A DNA stretch of 64,000 nucleotides from Pyrocephalus nanus (Eukaryota > Chordata > Aves > Passeriformes > Tyrannidae), in contig CM076262.1 of NCBI GenBank assembly GCA_038380795.1, forward strand, positions 836,121-900,120, read 5' to 3'. The position numbers and the translations under genes were made by a program. This document shows positions 38,660 to 49,310 of this stretch, in pieces (the stretch's first letter is position 1; each line of letters opens with the position of its first letter). Below the pieces are notes generated by a model that saw only the letters and a program-made list of their open reading frames with translations, was not told the DNA's origin and ran no database searches.

Positions 38660-39678
38660 TGAGACATCCGACACACCCACGTGCCAGGGTGTCTGTGGTG
38701 AGGGACAGGTTGTGGGGCAGCCTCTGTGAGAAAAGGCCTTGGCTGCCCAGGAAGGATATAGCCAGTTCCAACCTCCGCAGGGCAGGCACAGCCAAGCCCC
38801 TTGGGCACAAGGGTGGTGGTGCTGCAGAGAAACAGATCTTAAAAAAAAGAGGCAAAATGCCTGACACAAAGAGGAGAGGGGAACAAAAAGCAAAGAAAGA
38901 AACACCCCAGTCAGTAAATGAATGGAAGGAGGTGCTTCAGATGCCAGAGCAGATATTCCCCTGCAGACTGTGTAGAATCATAGAATCAAGTGGGTTGGAA
39001 AGGACCTCTAAGATCATAAAGTCCAACTCTTGATCCACTACCACCACAGTTACTAGACCATGGCACTAAGTTCCACATCCAGTCTCTTCTTAAACACCTC
39101 CAGGGACAGAGAATCCACCAACTCCCTGGGCAGCCCATTCCATGGTGAGGCAGGCTGTACTCCTGCAGCCCATGGAGAACTCCCACACTGGAGCAGGCAG
39201 ACATGTCCCAGAGGAAGCTTCTACCCATGGAGAGCCCAGACAGGAGCAGGTTTTCTGTTGTATGGTGCAAGGACTCTCCACAATGGAGCAGAGGAAATTT
39301 GGAAGGAGCAGCAGGAAGGAGCTGTTATAGACTGATCATAGACTCTCATTTCCCCACTCTCCTGCGCTACATGGGCAGGTAGAGGAGTTGGGAATAAAGG
39401 AACACAGTTGAGCCTGGGAAGAAGAGGGATGGCTAGCAGGATCTGGTTCAGCTTTTGTCTTTGTTTCTCACCATTATACTCTATTTTGAATCAGCAATAG
39501 ATTCGTTTTCTCCAAGCCTACTCTGTTTTGTTTGTGAAAGTGATTCCAAAGTGATCTCTATCTTTGCCTCCATCCACAAGCTTTCACATCTTCCATTCAC
39601 CAGGGCCTGCTTGAGGGAAGGAGAGTGAGAGAGCAGCTGGGTGGGCATCTAGCACCCATCCAAGGTCAACCCACCACA
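38660..39678 (-). mobile_element. Solo ERV LTR, interrupted by a nested CR1
   Basis: Read on the minus strand, the LTR starts at 39678 with TGTGGTGGGTTGACC and runs to about 39143. It resumes at about 38972 and continues to about 38660. The first part holds the family's repeated 'ctgctcc..tggg'-type units and 'ctgcctcaccatgg'. The second part holds 'ctgcaggggaatatctgctc', 'agcacctcctt' and 'tttctcacagaggctgcccc'. The intervening 38973-39142 is a CR1 3' end. The family is the same as the plus-strand copy at 58936. No retroviral internal genes flank it. The 3' terminus is uncertain and no clear target-site duplication was found. The overlapping open frames here are non-genic. Confidence 0.8.
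38973..39142 (-). mobile_element. CR1 LINE, 3' end fragment nested in an LTR
   Basis: This antisense CR1 terminus begins with the inverted tail 'tagaatcatagaatcaag'. It continues with 'gggttggaaaggacctctaa' and 'agtccaactc', then 'aacacctccagggacagaga' and 'ctccctgggcagcccattcc'. It is 5'-truncated at about 39142. LTR sequence of one family and orientation lies on both sides, so the CR1 inserted into an LTR that was already present. A few LTR bases around the junction differ from the family form, consistent with a small target deletion. Confidence 0.9.
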
Positions 39679-41223
39679 CCAACAGATTATAAGTACCAGT
39701 TTTCTTGAAATCTTAATTCCTCTGTATGACCTACTTGAACCACTTATTAGCTGCTTCCATCTGCTATATACATGGAAGAACTAAAATTTTGTTAATATTC
39801 TCCCACTGCAGAGAATAACAGTTTTTAATTGTAATGGACATCTGACTTAAATAATGTGATAGCAAGCACTATTCAGGGTTACAGGCTACATTGTTAATTC
39901 ATGTAAATGTCTCAAAGCATTATTTTTTCTTTAATTCTTTCTCCATTATGGAAATTATGTTGAACAGTCAGTCTAGAAAAGTTAACCATGACTAAATATT
40001 CATTTAACTCCTTTTAGCCCAAACTAGTACAGAACTTTCTCATAGAGACCAAATCTTTTCCTTCACACACACCCATCAGTACAGTCAGAGACTCATTTCA
40101 TCTCTGTAATTACCATTTTCAATGTCTCAGTAATCCTTTATACCAAGTGCTTTTTGGCCTTTGCCCTGCTGTAATATGGGCAGTATTTTCCTCTGAGGTT
40201 ACCTTGGGCTTATGTGTGCACAAGACAACCATATTCCTAGTTAAAGGCAAAAGAGACAGGGACACAAGGAATCTAGGTACATCTGCATTCATACACATAT
40301 CAAGCCACAGAAAATACTTGTAGAGAAGGCTATTTCAGTTGGAAAGGCAAACTGCAGACAGGGAATGAACTTAAGTCTTATAATGTGTAGCATTTCCAGA
40401 AGGAAAAGGGTGTGGCTTAATGTTTCCTTTATTTATTAAATTTCTGCCAAGTTTCCTTCCAATGCACTCCTAATATTTTATTCCTTAATCTAGCTGCACA
40501 GCAGGAAGAAGATCTTTTCAAGCTTCAATGAAACAAATTAGTTTATAATTAATGAATATAAGAGGTATGTAATTTTTCATAATATTTATACTGTGACAGA
40601 AAATTGAGGAGGTGCTTTTAGATAGCCAGGTATCAAGACTGTAACAACATTTACTTCGCTTTTACAACAGAGTAGATATTTTCTACTTTCTATTTTCTAC
40701 TATCTTTCTGCTAGTAGATATTTCTACCAGTGGCTGTTTGCAATTCCAAAACAACTATTTTAGTTGTAATAAGAACTTCAAGTGGAGATCAAAATCATTG
40801 CTTACTGAAGAAATCCATTCAAAACAATAATATATTGAGGCAATTCCTTAACCTTTTAGAAGCAGCTGTGCGTATATGATGTTCCTGATGCACACACATA
40901 CTCTTCCCCAAGCAGGCAAAAAACAAAGATCAGCATATGATCCCGCAATGTATTTCAAAAGAAGATTCTAGAAACATTGGGAAAAACTCTGAAAAACAGT
41001 GAACTGCGATAAGCATTCATCATAGGAAGTGCTGCATGGTTGCCTTTTTTTGTTCCTCCTTTTCTACCACAGCAGTTTCTGTTTAGAGTATCTTCCACTT
41101 AATTATAGTTGATGTCATCAAGTGTGCAGTTGTGTGGGATTTGTATCCTAATTTTTTTTTTCAAATGAGAACTTAAGCCAAGGAAAATCATTCTGGTATT
41201 TGTCAACCTTAAGTAGTCTTCTT
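39679..41223. other. Unannotated AT-rich unique DNA
   Basis: No repeat or exon is recognised. A cluster of 'agtagatattt' and 'tttctact' words at about 40672-40732 forms imperfect direct and inverted repeats within an AT-rich tract. Confidence 0.45.
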
Positions 41224-41229
41224 TTTATT
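41224..41229 (-). promoter_or_regulatory. Possible polyadenylation signal AATAAA
   Basis: On the minus strand the hexamer AATAAA lies about 165 bp downstream of the stop codon of the candidate terminal exon at 41394-41662. The hexamer is common by chance in AT-rich DNA. Its only support is this position. Confidence 0.25.
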
Positions 41230-41393
41230 TCTAGAGCTGATAACTTTGACATTTCTTTGTAAAAAAAGTAGTATCTTGTTCAGCACTTTGATGTTTGTAA
41301 ATAACTCCAATAGTTTGTGGGTTTTTTCTTTCCAAAACCCTTATTCAATTCTCTTCCCACATCAGACAAAGTGTCCTTCCTTTGCATTTTGAT

Positions 41394-41662
41394 TTAGCTC
41401 AAGTGTTGTAAGAAACACTTGACTTGAAGCCAAAGCTCTGTCTGTATCTCATCAATTCTTTGAATCAAATTTTTGAATTCTTCTGAAGAGTAATTTTTAT
41501 AAATATGTTCATCTCTAAGTCTCCTGTCTCCAATTAGCCACATTAGCCATCTTAACTCAATTTGCATTTGCCAATAATTAGTTTGGCCTTTCCCTCCTTT
41601 CTGAATTTGCAGAAACTGTTTGGTCCAAAAGGACTGTAACTTTTCAAATACTTGAGATGCAA
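41394..41662 (-). CDS. Candidate terminal coding exon, unidentified protein
   Basis: On the minus strand a 16-T polypyrimidine run and 'ccgtccttgggtgatag' form a strong acceptor-like site ending at 41663. From there an open frame (phase 1, first full codon GCA) runs 89 codons to a stop at 41394-41396. The residues are rich in Trp, Gln, Leu and charged amino acids in a helical-looking pattern. Examples are FEKLQSFWTKQFLQ near the start, WLMWLIGDRRLRDEHIYK in the middle, and EEFKNLIQRIDEIQTELW near the end. That looks more like real protein than the AT-driven frames elsewhere. An AATAAA follows about 165 bp downstream. I do not recognise the family. It could be a chance frame or an exon pseudogene. 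Confidence 0.3.
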
Positions 41663-41679
41663 CTATCACCCAAGGACGG

Positions 41680-41695
41680 AAAAAAAAAAAAAAAA
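41680..41695. repeat. Poly-A tract (poly-T on the minus strand)
   Basis: Sixteen adenines. On the minus strand this is the pyrimidine run immediately upstream of the candidate acceptor at 41663. Confidence 0.95.
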
Positions 41696-44600
41696 GTCAG
41701 AGGCTGAAACTAAGTATGTCAGGGAACATTCAACCAGATTTCTCAGATTGTGTCAGTGTTGACCCTTGCACAATGTTCAGAACTGCTTTGAACTGCACAC
41801 AGCTTTGACTGCTCAGCAACTGACACATGAACAAGGCCACTGACACAGCTTATCATCAACATATCTCAGAAAACACAGAAAACCTATTTTGGTAATGAGA
41901 CTGGTACGTTCTAGACAGATAGAAACTAACAGACATTCTGTATTTTAAGTCTCATCAGCATTCATTTAGTGAATACTAGGACCACTTTGGTAAGAGTGAC
42001 TCCATATTAAATGAGACAATTCGCACTAAGAAGGACAGAGAGGTTGTATCATAGGTATAATGAACTTGGAGAACCTTGTTATCTCCTGTGCTTCCAGGAT
42101 GATTCTACATGGAAGAAGTGAGCAACAGCATTTTTCAGAGGTTTCCTTCAGACTAATCACTAACTCAAGTTGTGGACTGACTTCAGGTCAGTTGAGGGAT
42201 TTTATGCTTATCCACACACTGTTTACATCTTTCCTTGTTTCTTCTTTATAAGCACAATTATTCTGAAATTGTATATTCACGAGAACATTATTGTAAAAAG
42301 CAACCCTGGTAGTGGTAGAATGAGTGCTGTCCCAACAGACAGAACTTTTTCAGATTTCAGAGGCTATCTTCTACAGGAAACAAAATGAAGACAGTAACTT
42401 AAAATGACCCACTTGCTTTCTATTTCCCCTCCTTATAAGTTTGTTTTCCACAGACCTTTAAAAAAAAAAAATACTCCAGTACAAAAAAATGTAGTTACAT
42501 GTTTCGAAAGGGATAGGCTATATTCACAAAGAATGCAACAGAAAAATGGTTTCTAAAAATACTCTGGTTTCCAAATGTGGCATGATGGAAAAAAAGGAAC
42601 CAGCACTGTCAGTATCACTCCCTGTGAGGGAGTAGGAAGACAGAAGAACTATTTCATAACCATTACAGAAGCTCATTATAGCTGGGGGTTGAGCTGCATC
42701 CCCAACTTCTCTGCTCTCCTGTGGAACTGCATTGAAATGACAGCCCTATTAATTGTGTTTTCTACTGCATGAAATTCACATTTCACCTGATTTCAGGCTA
42801 GATCTCTGCAATATGACATCCCATTTCTGAGCATCCCATCATGATTACATGGCAAACAACTTATATTGCTTTGCAATCTCACGTATCATAATAGATGTAG
42901 TAATAGATAGATGTCTACTCACCTCCTGAGGTGAGCTGCTTACCATTATCTTTCAGCACAGGTCCAATACCCCAAAACTGCTTACTAGACCTATTAACAT
43001 ACAGGCTCATGTACAAACTGGTGCAAAGAACACGACTGCTACTCAAAAGCTGTTGCAGTTTCTGTTTGCAAGGTATTTTTCCAGGGCTTGCAATTACTGT
43101 GTTCCTAAAGCAACTCCAAACGGTTGCTTCCAGATCAATTTTTCCATACATCCACACAAGTGCAGCACCAGCAGACTTGGAAAGGTCTCAAGGGACCTAG
43201 GTTCTCTCTGCCTCTCTCCATAGCTATGGCTGTAACTACAGGCTAGAGGAGCCTGAGACAGCAGCTACCATGAACACAGCCAGACATGAAGTGGGCACTG
43301 CTGTGTTTGCACAGTAGACATCTTCCTGAGCCCCTGTCCTTGTACAGTCCCATGCTCTGCTGACTTCCAAGCAGCGCAATGGCCGTGGTTCCTTTACTTA
43401 CACACACATTGCCATCTCAGAATACCTCTTTCAGGCAGCAATTTTGAACAGCTTAATATTCTTCTTTTTCCCAGACTTTTTGGGAAAATAAAACTACCTT
43501 ATGACTGATTAGAAGCCATTTCTCCATGAATAGCTTACCCATAGTTTCCTGGAAAGCACTCCAGGGAGATGGTATTATTGAAATATCTCTTCGTCTATTT
43601 CCTTGTGAGTCTCTTGATTTTATTTCACACATGCAGCCAGACACAATATAAATAAGGAGTTAAACAAAGGTATACTGGGTATCTGCTTCTCTAAATGTTT
43701 TCTGATTATGGAAGTAAACCCCATTTTTCCATGATTATGTACTGCCTTTTGGAAAGCAAGAAGCTTGCTTTCATATGTAAATTCCATTTTTTGAATTTTT
43801 AACACAATGTAAGATCTATACTCTCTCATACCTACTTCTTAGAAATTTGAGATAAGAGAACAGCAGGTCCAATCCATTATTAGGCAAAGATTAGCTTACT
43901 GCTTCCCAAAACCTGTGGAAAGACACAGAGAAGTCTCTTTTCCTAATTTTATCCCTGCCTATTCCTATGAACATAAGTAAATTTTATCCTGAACAGTGAA
44001 TTTGCATAAAAGCCAAAAGGAATCCGACACTTGTCAAAGCTATTTTCCCCCAGTAAAGCATTATTTCCCCAAAAAGTCCCCACTAAGCTCTGTGGCAAAG
44101 AGTTACTACTGTCAACACAAAGAAGTAACAGAAATAATCACGAGAATTTGAGATACCTAACAAACATCCATTGAAACAGTGCCTTAAAATAGAATGAGTC
44201 AATAAATGAAGATTGATATATGCTAACCCATCTTCAGGAAAAGGAAAGCCTTTTCAACCAGCCTTGTAGGTCCACAGCTTAGACAGCCATTATAAAAAAT
44301 AGTTTGTCTAGGGAACTCAAGTAGCAGCTGAAATAGCTTAGTAAGTAGTTGCTCTGGATGAACTCCCAAATTCAACATTAGACATTGCTTAGGACCAATC
44401 CAGATGCCCATTTTCCTTCAGCTCCCTGAAGAAGCAGAAAAAAGTTCACACTTCCTTAAGGCTTCTACTGCAGTAAACTCATGAAATAAGGAAAACAGTT
44501 ATAAAGTCAGAGCATGCTGTGATTTTTTTTAGCTATGACTGATCTTACCTTGAGGGCAGAAGGACAATTGCACACATGTAATTTAGTATATAAATACAGG

Positions 44601-45281
44601 AAAGCTCATTCCTCTGTCCTGGAAAAATCTTTGTCTTGCCAGAGGGTGAGAGAAACAGTGGTAAAGTATCTGAAAGTAAGAGAATTCACCTACAGCAAGA
44701 TACTCCCCTCTCATAACAGCAGCATGTTTTGTCAGTGAATTATGAAAAAGGCAGAAGAGAATATTTCCCTGGGGAAAATAGCTCCTTGCAAAAGCTTTCT
44801 TAATAACATCTGAAAAGGGAAAAAATTGTTACCTTTGAGGACTGACAATATGGAGACCACAGCTTCCTAGTTTTGCCAAAGCAAATTTTAGATTAGAGTA
44901 GTAGAAATGCGTCCTAATGAAGGGATACAGAAGGAGTTGTTCCCCTTGAAAAATAAAGTCCCTAAAGAGGCAACATGGTAGAGATTTACAGTATAATGAA
45001 CAGCACAGAGAAAGTAGGTCAGGAACATCTACTCAACATTTCTCATTAAATTACAAGTAGACAATGCACGTAAATTAAAACTGGTAACAAAAAAACTTTT
45101 TATATAGAAATACTTGTTTATAGAGTAGTTACTCTATCTAATTACAAGGAACAGAAGGCAAGTGCTTAGTAAAAGTAACAAGAAAAAAATGGACATTTGC
45201 AAAAGCACTCAACACAATATAATACTTAAGAAGTATCTTGAAAGGAGACAAACCCATAGGCTCTAGGTGATAAGCATTAAC

Positions 45282-45389
45282 CTGTAACAGAGAGGAGCCT
45301 TTCCCCACTGGCAGGTTCTGTCTCTCCCAAGGAACCCTCTTCACACCTCCCACTGAAACAGACTCTGGCCTCTTGGAAATTATTCACTC
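45282..45389 (-). CDS. Weak candidate internal exon, unidentified
   Basis: On the minus strand the acceptor-like 'tttttaattgcag' precedes a 108-bp segment ending at the donor-like 'ACAG|gttaat'. Only one frame is open, with phase 1 at both ends. It would encode VNNFQEARVCFSGRCEEG and then a Gly/Glu/Ser-rich stretch. The acceptor is good and the donor is mediocre. No family is recognised. Its phase would be compatible with the candidate terminal exon at 41394-41662. Confidence 0.18.
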
Positions 45390-45955
45390 CTGCAATTAAA
45401 AATGTGGTTTCCATATTCTTACAAGAAAGGCTACATCTGTAAGAAATAATTTTCCATTTTAAAATTCTGTTGCATGAAAAAAGAAAAAAGCTCATATGTT
45501 TTTAAGCATGTCTGAAATACAAGTAGTTCTGTTCCAGACCAATTTATTTACAGTCAATAATAGTATTATCAATAATGCAGAAGATTATTACATACACATT
45601 CTACATCAATTTCTCAATTTGCATTTCTTATCGGTACCTAAGTAGATTTTATTTTTATGGCTACTGAGAAAAAAATCTAATAATTATTGAATTACAAATT
45701 ATTAAATTGGGGTGGGGCTTTAGGGGTCACAACAAAAAAAAAAAATAGTTGCTGGCTATTCCATTTATCTTCATATAACAGAAAGTGAACATTGCCATAC
45801 CTATGTATTTTACCAATCTAACTAGCAATGTGGTTTCATTAATAGTCTTACAAACTTTCAGGAAGGATGAGAAAAAGAATAAATACAGTTGAACAAGTCA
45901 ATCCTTCTAAACTTTCAGCCTTATACACTTGGTGTTTCAGTCACAAATGTAAGCA

Positions 45956-45978
45956 TTTACTGTTTAGAAAACAGTAAA
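45956..45978. other. Perfect inverted repeat, 10-bp arms and 3-bp loop
   Basis: The arms 'tttactgttt' and 'aaacagtaaa' are separated by 'aga'. It can form a hairpin in either strand. No repeat or RNA gene is associated. Confidence 0.7.
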
Positions 45979-48474
45979 CATGTTACCATTTAGAAGTGAA
46001 GCAGCCTGTTCATAAAACACAGATGGATAATTATTTTCCTGAACTCCTGCTAAATCCTTCTTGATCGTTCCTGATTTTGGTTGATTTAAAGCAATTTACT
46101 GCTGTTTCAATAGCCAAACCCTTATCCCAAGAACAGCATACAGAGATGTTACAGGGAACAGTTTAAACTGATCAGAGGCAACACTTTACTTACCTGCAGG
46201 AAGATAATGGGAAGAGATTGTTGCAAAAGGTCAAGTTAAGTCGTTTATCAAACAGAAAAACTGAAACACAGTTGAGAGATATTCAACTGAGCAGCAGAAA
46301 TGTCGTTTAAAGAAAAAAAAAAGATTAATTACTTTGGGGGAATCATGTGCTGAGATTCATTTCTTATGCCTTATACTAAGTTATCATTTTTATAAACCCC
46401 AGAATTACATATCTCAAGTGACAAACCGTGTACTGGCAAAATTTGAAATAAACCCCCAGAAAAACTACCTCCTTAGTACATTTTACCATATATTATATTG
46501 CAGTCCAGTCTGTATTAGCCACTGTTGTCATGGTTATCAGTCCCATCCAAATTCATAACATGTACTTCTCACTTCCTATACCCCACACACCAAGAATAAT
46601 ACCAGCAATCTATTCCACAGAGTTTATTCCTTACATTTTTGTATTTCCTGGCTTGATCTTCATCCCCTTGCAAAGTGGGGTTTTTTTATGTTTGTTTTTA
46701 TACTTTAAACACATCCAGTGTCATGAGAAATAATGAAAACTAGAAGAGCTAAATTCAAAAACAAACACTCAAGAAAAACTGTAGAGAAAGTAAAAAGAAA
46801 ATTCTGCCCTCACTCAAAAGTTTCACTCTCATGGACACCAGCTCTGTAGCTTCTACATCATCAATAGTATAAATAGCCTTGTAGTTCCTAGATCACCTAT
46901 TAATTCAGAGAATTTTCTATCTTGAGAAGTGCATTGAGAATATCTCTCACTATTGAAGAATTCAGAGTTTGAATTTGCTCAGTTTGCCATGGGGACTTCG
47001 TGCAATTGATAGAGTACTAGAACGCTAAGGCATCTAAAACATCCAACCACTGCTGTTTGGGGGACTTGAAACTCTCCAGCTTGTTGGCAGGAAGGAAGAA
47101 TTTCTGTTTTGTGGGGTTTTTTTCTGTTTTGTTTTTGAGAGAATGAGCATTTTGATAATTCTGCATAGAGATCCTGGAAATGTCTCACTCAACAGGATAG
47201 TAGGGCTTCTAAACTTAAGTCACACAAAAAGCAGTGCTGAAAGCAGTCCCTCAAAGCATACACTGCCACCCTCCAGCTCCTCATTCAGCTATTCCACCTT
47301 ACCCTGTGCAAAATATAGAAGCAGCAGGCCTACACTGCTAGAACTGTACGCAAAAAAAAGCACAAAAGGATGTCACTTGTATGGTTGTAAACCGAGGTTG
47401 AGCATTTTATCCTTTGCCAAAAATGCATGGAATGGAGTCTATCTTACCACTTATAGGTCAGATTGCCTTTCTAATCAGTGAAAACAAACAAGCCCTTCTG
47501 TAAAGCAGTCTGCTTCATCTCCAAGTAAATATCGTAATATTCCACCTGCACTTGTCCTTAGGAATGTGTTTCTCAAGGGAGTTTGTTTATGCATCAAAGC
47601 CTTTAGGCATTTATTTGACATTTATTTCCTCAAGTTGTACATGAAGTCAACACTTTAATGCCACACACTTCCTACCGAGCTCTGTCACAGCTCATACAAG
47701 ACAGAAATAAGCTCAGTTCCTCCAGGGAACTGAAAGCAGACACCATAGTAATGGGGTAGAGTTAGGACATTCAACTGCCCAACCTTTGTGAATTTTCATC
47801 AGCAATTAAAGTAATTTAGCCATTCCCTTGCTGCAATAGTAGTTCTAATTTGCAAGTGTGCTTATTTTCTGTTTCTTTTCCTTTTTTTTCCCCTGAGCTG
47901 GAAAAAGGAGAAATATTTGTTTATTTGAGAACCATTATTCTAGAGCAACAACCTTCAAGTAATTCAACTTAGCAGTTGTATATCCCTTGTCTACTTCCTC
48001 GTACTGTCTATAATCTTCGGTATTTGAGTGGTTTTCCTTGTGTGTAGTGTGTGTGAAGGCAAAAACAAACCTAAATTAAAGTAGTTGCATGTTAAGTGAT
48101 TGCCTAATCATGGATACATAAGCTTAATGAGAGGGAAATAGAGTGAAGTTTCACCTGGGAAAGTCATTAAAAAAAAATAGTAGTGAATAAGATGAAAGAT
48201 GATGTGTTACTTTCAGACAGCCCTAGTCTGCTAAGTCACTTCTTTTAATTACGGTTGGCAGCTTTTGAAAAAGTGCATTCTAATTCACATACTTGGCATG
48301 AAATTGGGTATTTAAGTCTCCTTTTAGTATTTCCTTCCATTCTGATATCCTTTTTCTTTGCATTATGACATGGCAAAAGATCCACTGTTTTCTTCTACTC
48401 TTAATATCCTAGAACTGCTCAGTGACAAAACCTGAAAATATCTTCCTTCCAAGAACAGCATCTGCCACAGCAAT

Positions 48475-48498
48475 TAAAAAAAAAAAAAAAAAAAAAAA
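48475..48498. repeat. Poly-A tract (24 A)
   Basis: The longest homopolymer in the window. No retroposed gene body or recognised element lies upstream, so it is either a simple-repeat expansion or the tail of an unrecognised old retroposon. Confidence 0.95.
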
Positions 48499-49227
48499 TC
48501 ACCAAGGGATAATTCTTCCATTCACATACATGCTCAACTCATTATCACCACCAGACATCAGTTGATGTCAAAAAGCGGACAATATATCTCTAAGATCACA
48601 CCATAAAAAACACACACAATTCCTACAATTCAACGGGAAGTCTTAATGTCCTACAACAATTCAGTATATGTTATAAATCCCAGTAAATTTTAACCTAAAT
48701 GGTAAGTTTGGTAAGTTCAACATTTGAAACCAACTCCTTCTCAAAAAAAAGACATTTCTCAATGTCAAAGAACAAAAAGAAACCTAAATGGCTAGGTAAA
48801 GCACCATTTACTTTTACCCAAGTAGCACATAAAGATTCTTTAAAGTACAAACCACAGGAAAATAATGCAATGTGCTTGTTCCCAGTCTAACTTAAAAAAT
48901 CAGCTGCGGAAGCTGTATTAAGGAATTCAACTGATATCAATCTACTGACACCCTGTAACTCACTTGAAAAGCTAAAATTCTGCTGAATATCATAGATTCA
49001 TTACAGAAATAAGAAAATGGCTCCCAACACATCTAACAAAGGGTAAATTTAATTGTGAGATTTCCTGTACTGTTGTTATCACTTGACAATTACTGCTGCT
49101 CTTTTTTTCAAACAGGAATAGTCTCAGTATAAGTCTATTCAAATTAGTTAAAACCCTTTACTCTTTCTCCCAAAGTATTATGAAATAATGATTCAAGAAT
49201 TGCTTTGTTCAAAGAATAAAACCAGGA

Positions 49228-49310
49228 AAAAAACAAACAAAACTCAAACCCAAAACCAAACAAACAAAAACTCAAAATCCCAACAACAAAAACCAAACAA
49301 ACAAGAAAAA
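49228..49310. repeat. A/C-rich low-complexity tract
   Basis: This has irregular 'caaa', 'aaacc' and 'actcaaa' units over about 80 bp. It is the same type and orientation as the tracts at 20364 and 28604. Confidence 0.85.

Noticed and set aside
39060..39335. Cluster of overlapping 62-94 codon frames
   Set aside because: All lie in the minus-strand LTR and its nested CR1, whose GC-richer sequence simply has fewer stops.
46979..47125. Minus-strand frame ending in a plausible C-terminus (KLESFKSPKQQWLDVLDAL)
   Set aside because: No acceptor with a pyrimidine tract. As a terminal exon it would conflict with the better candidate at 41.4 kb. Likely chance.
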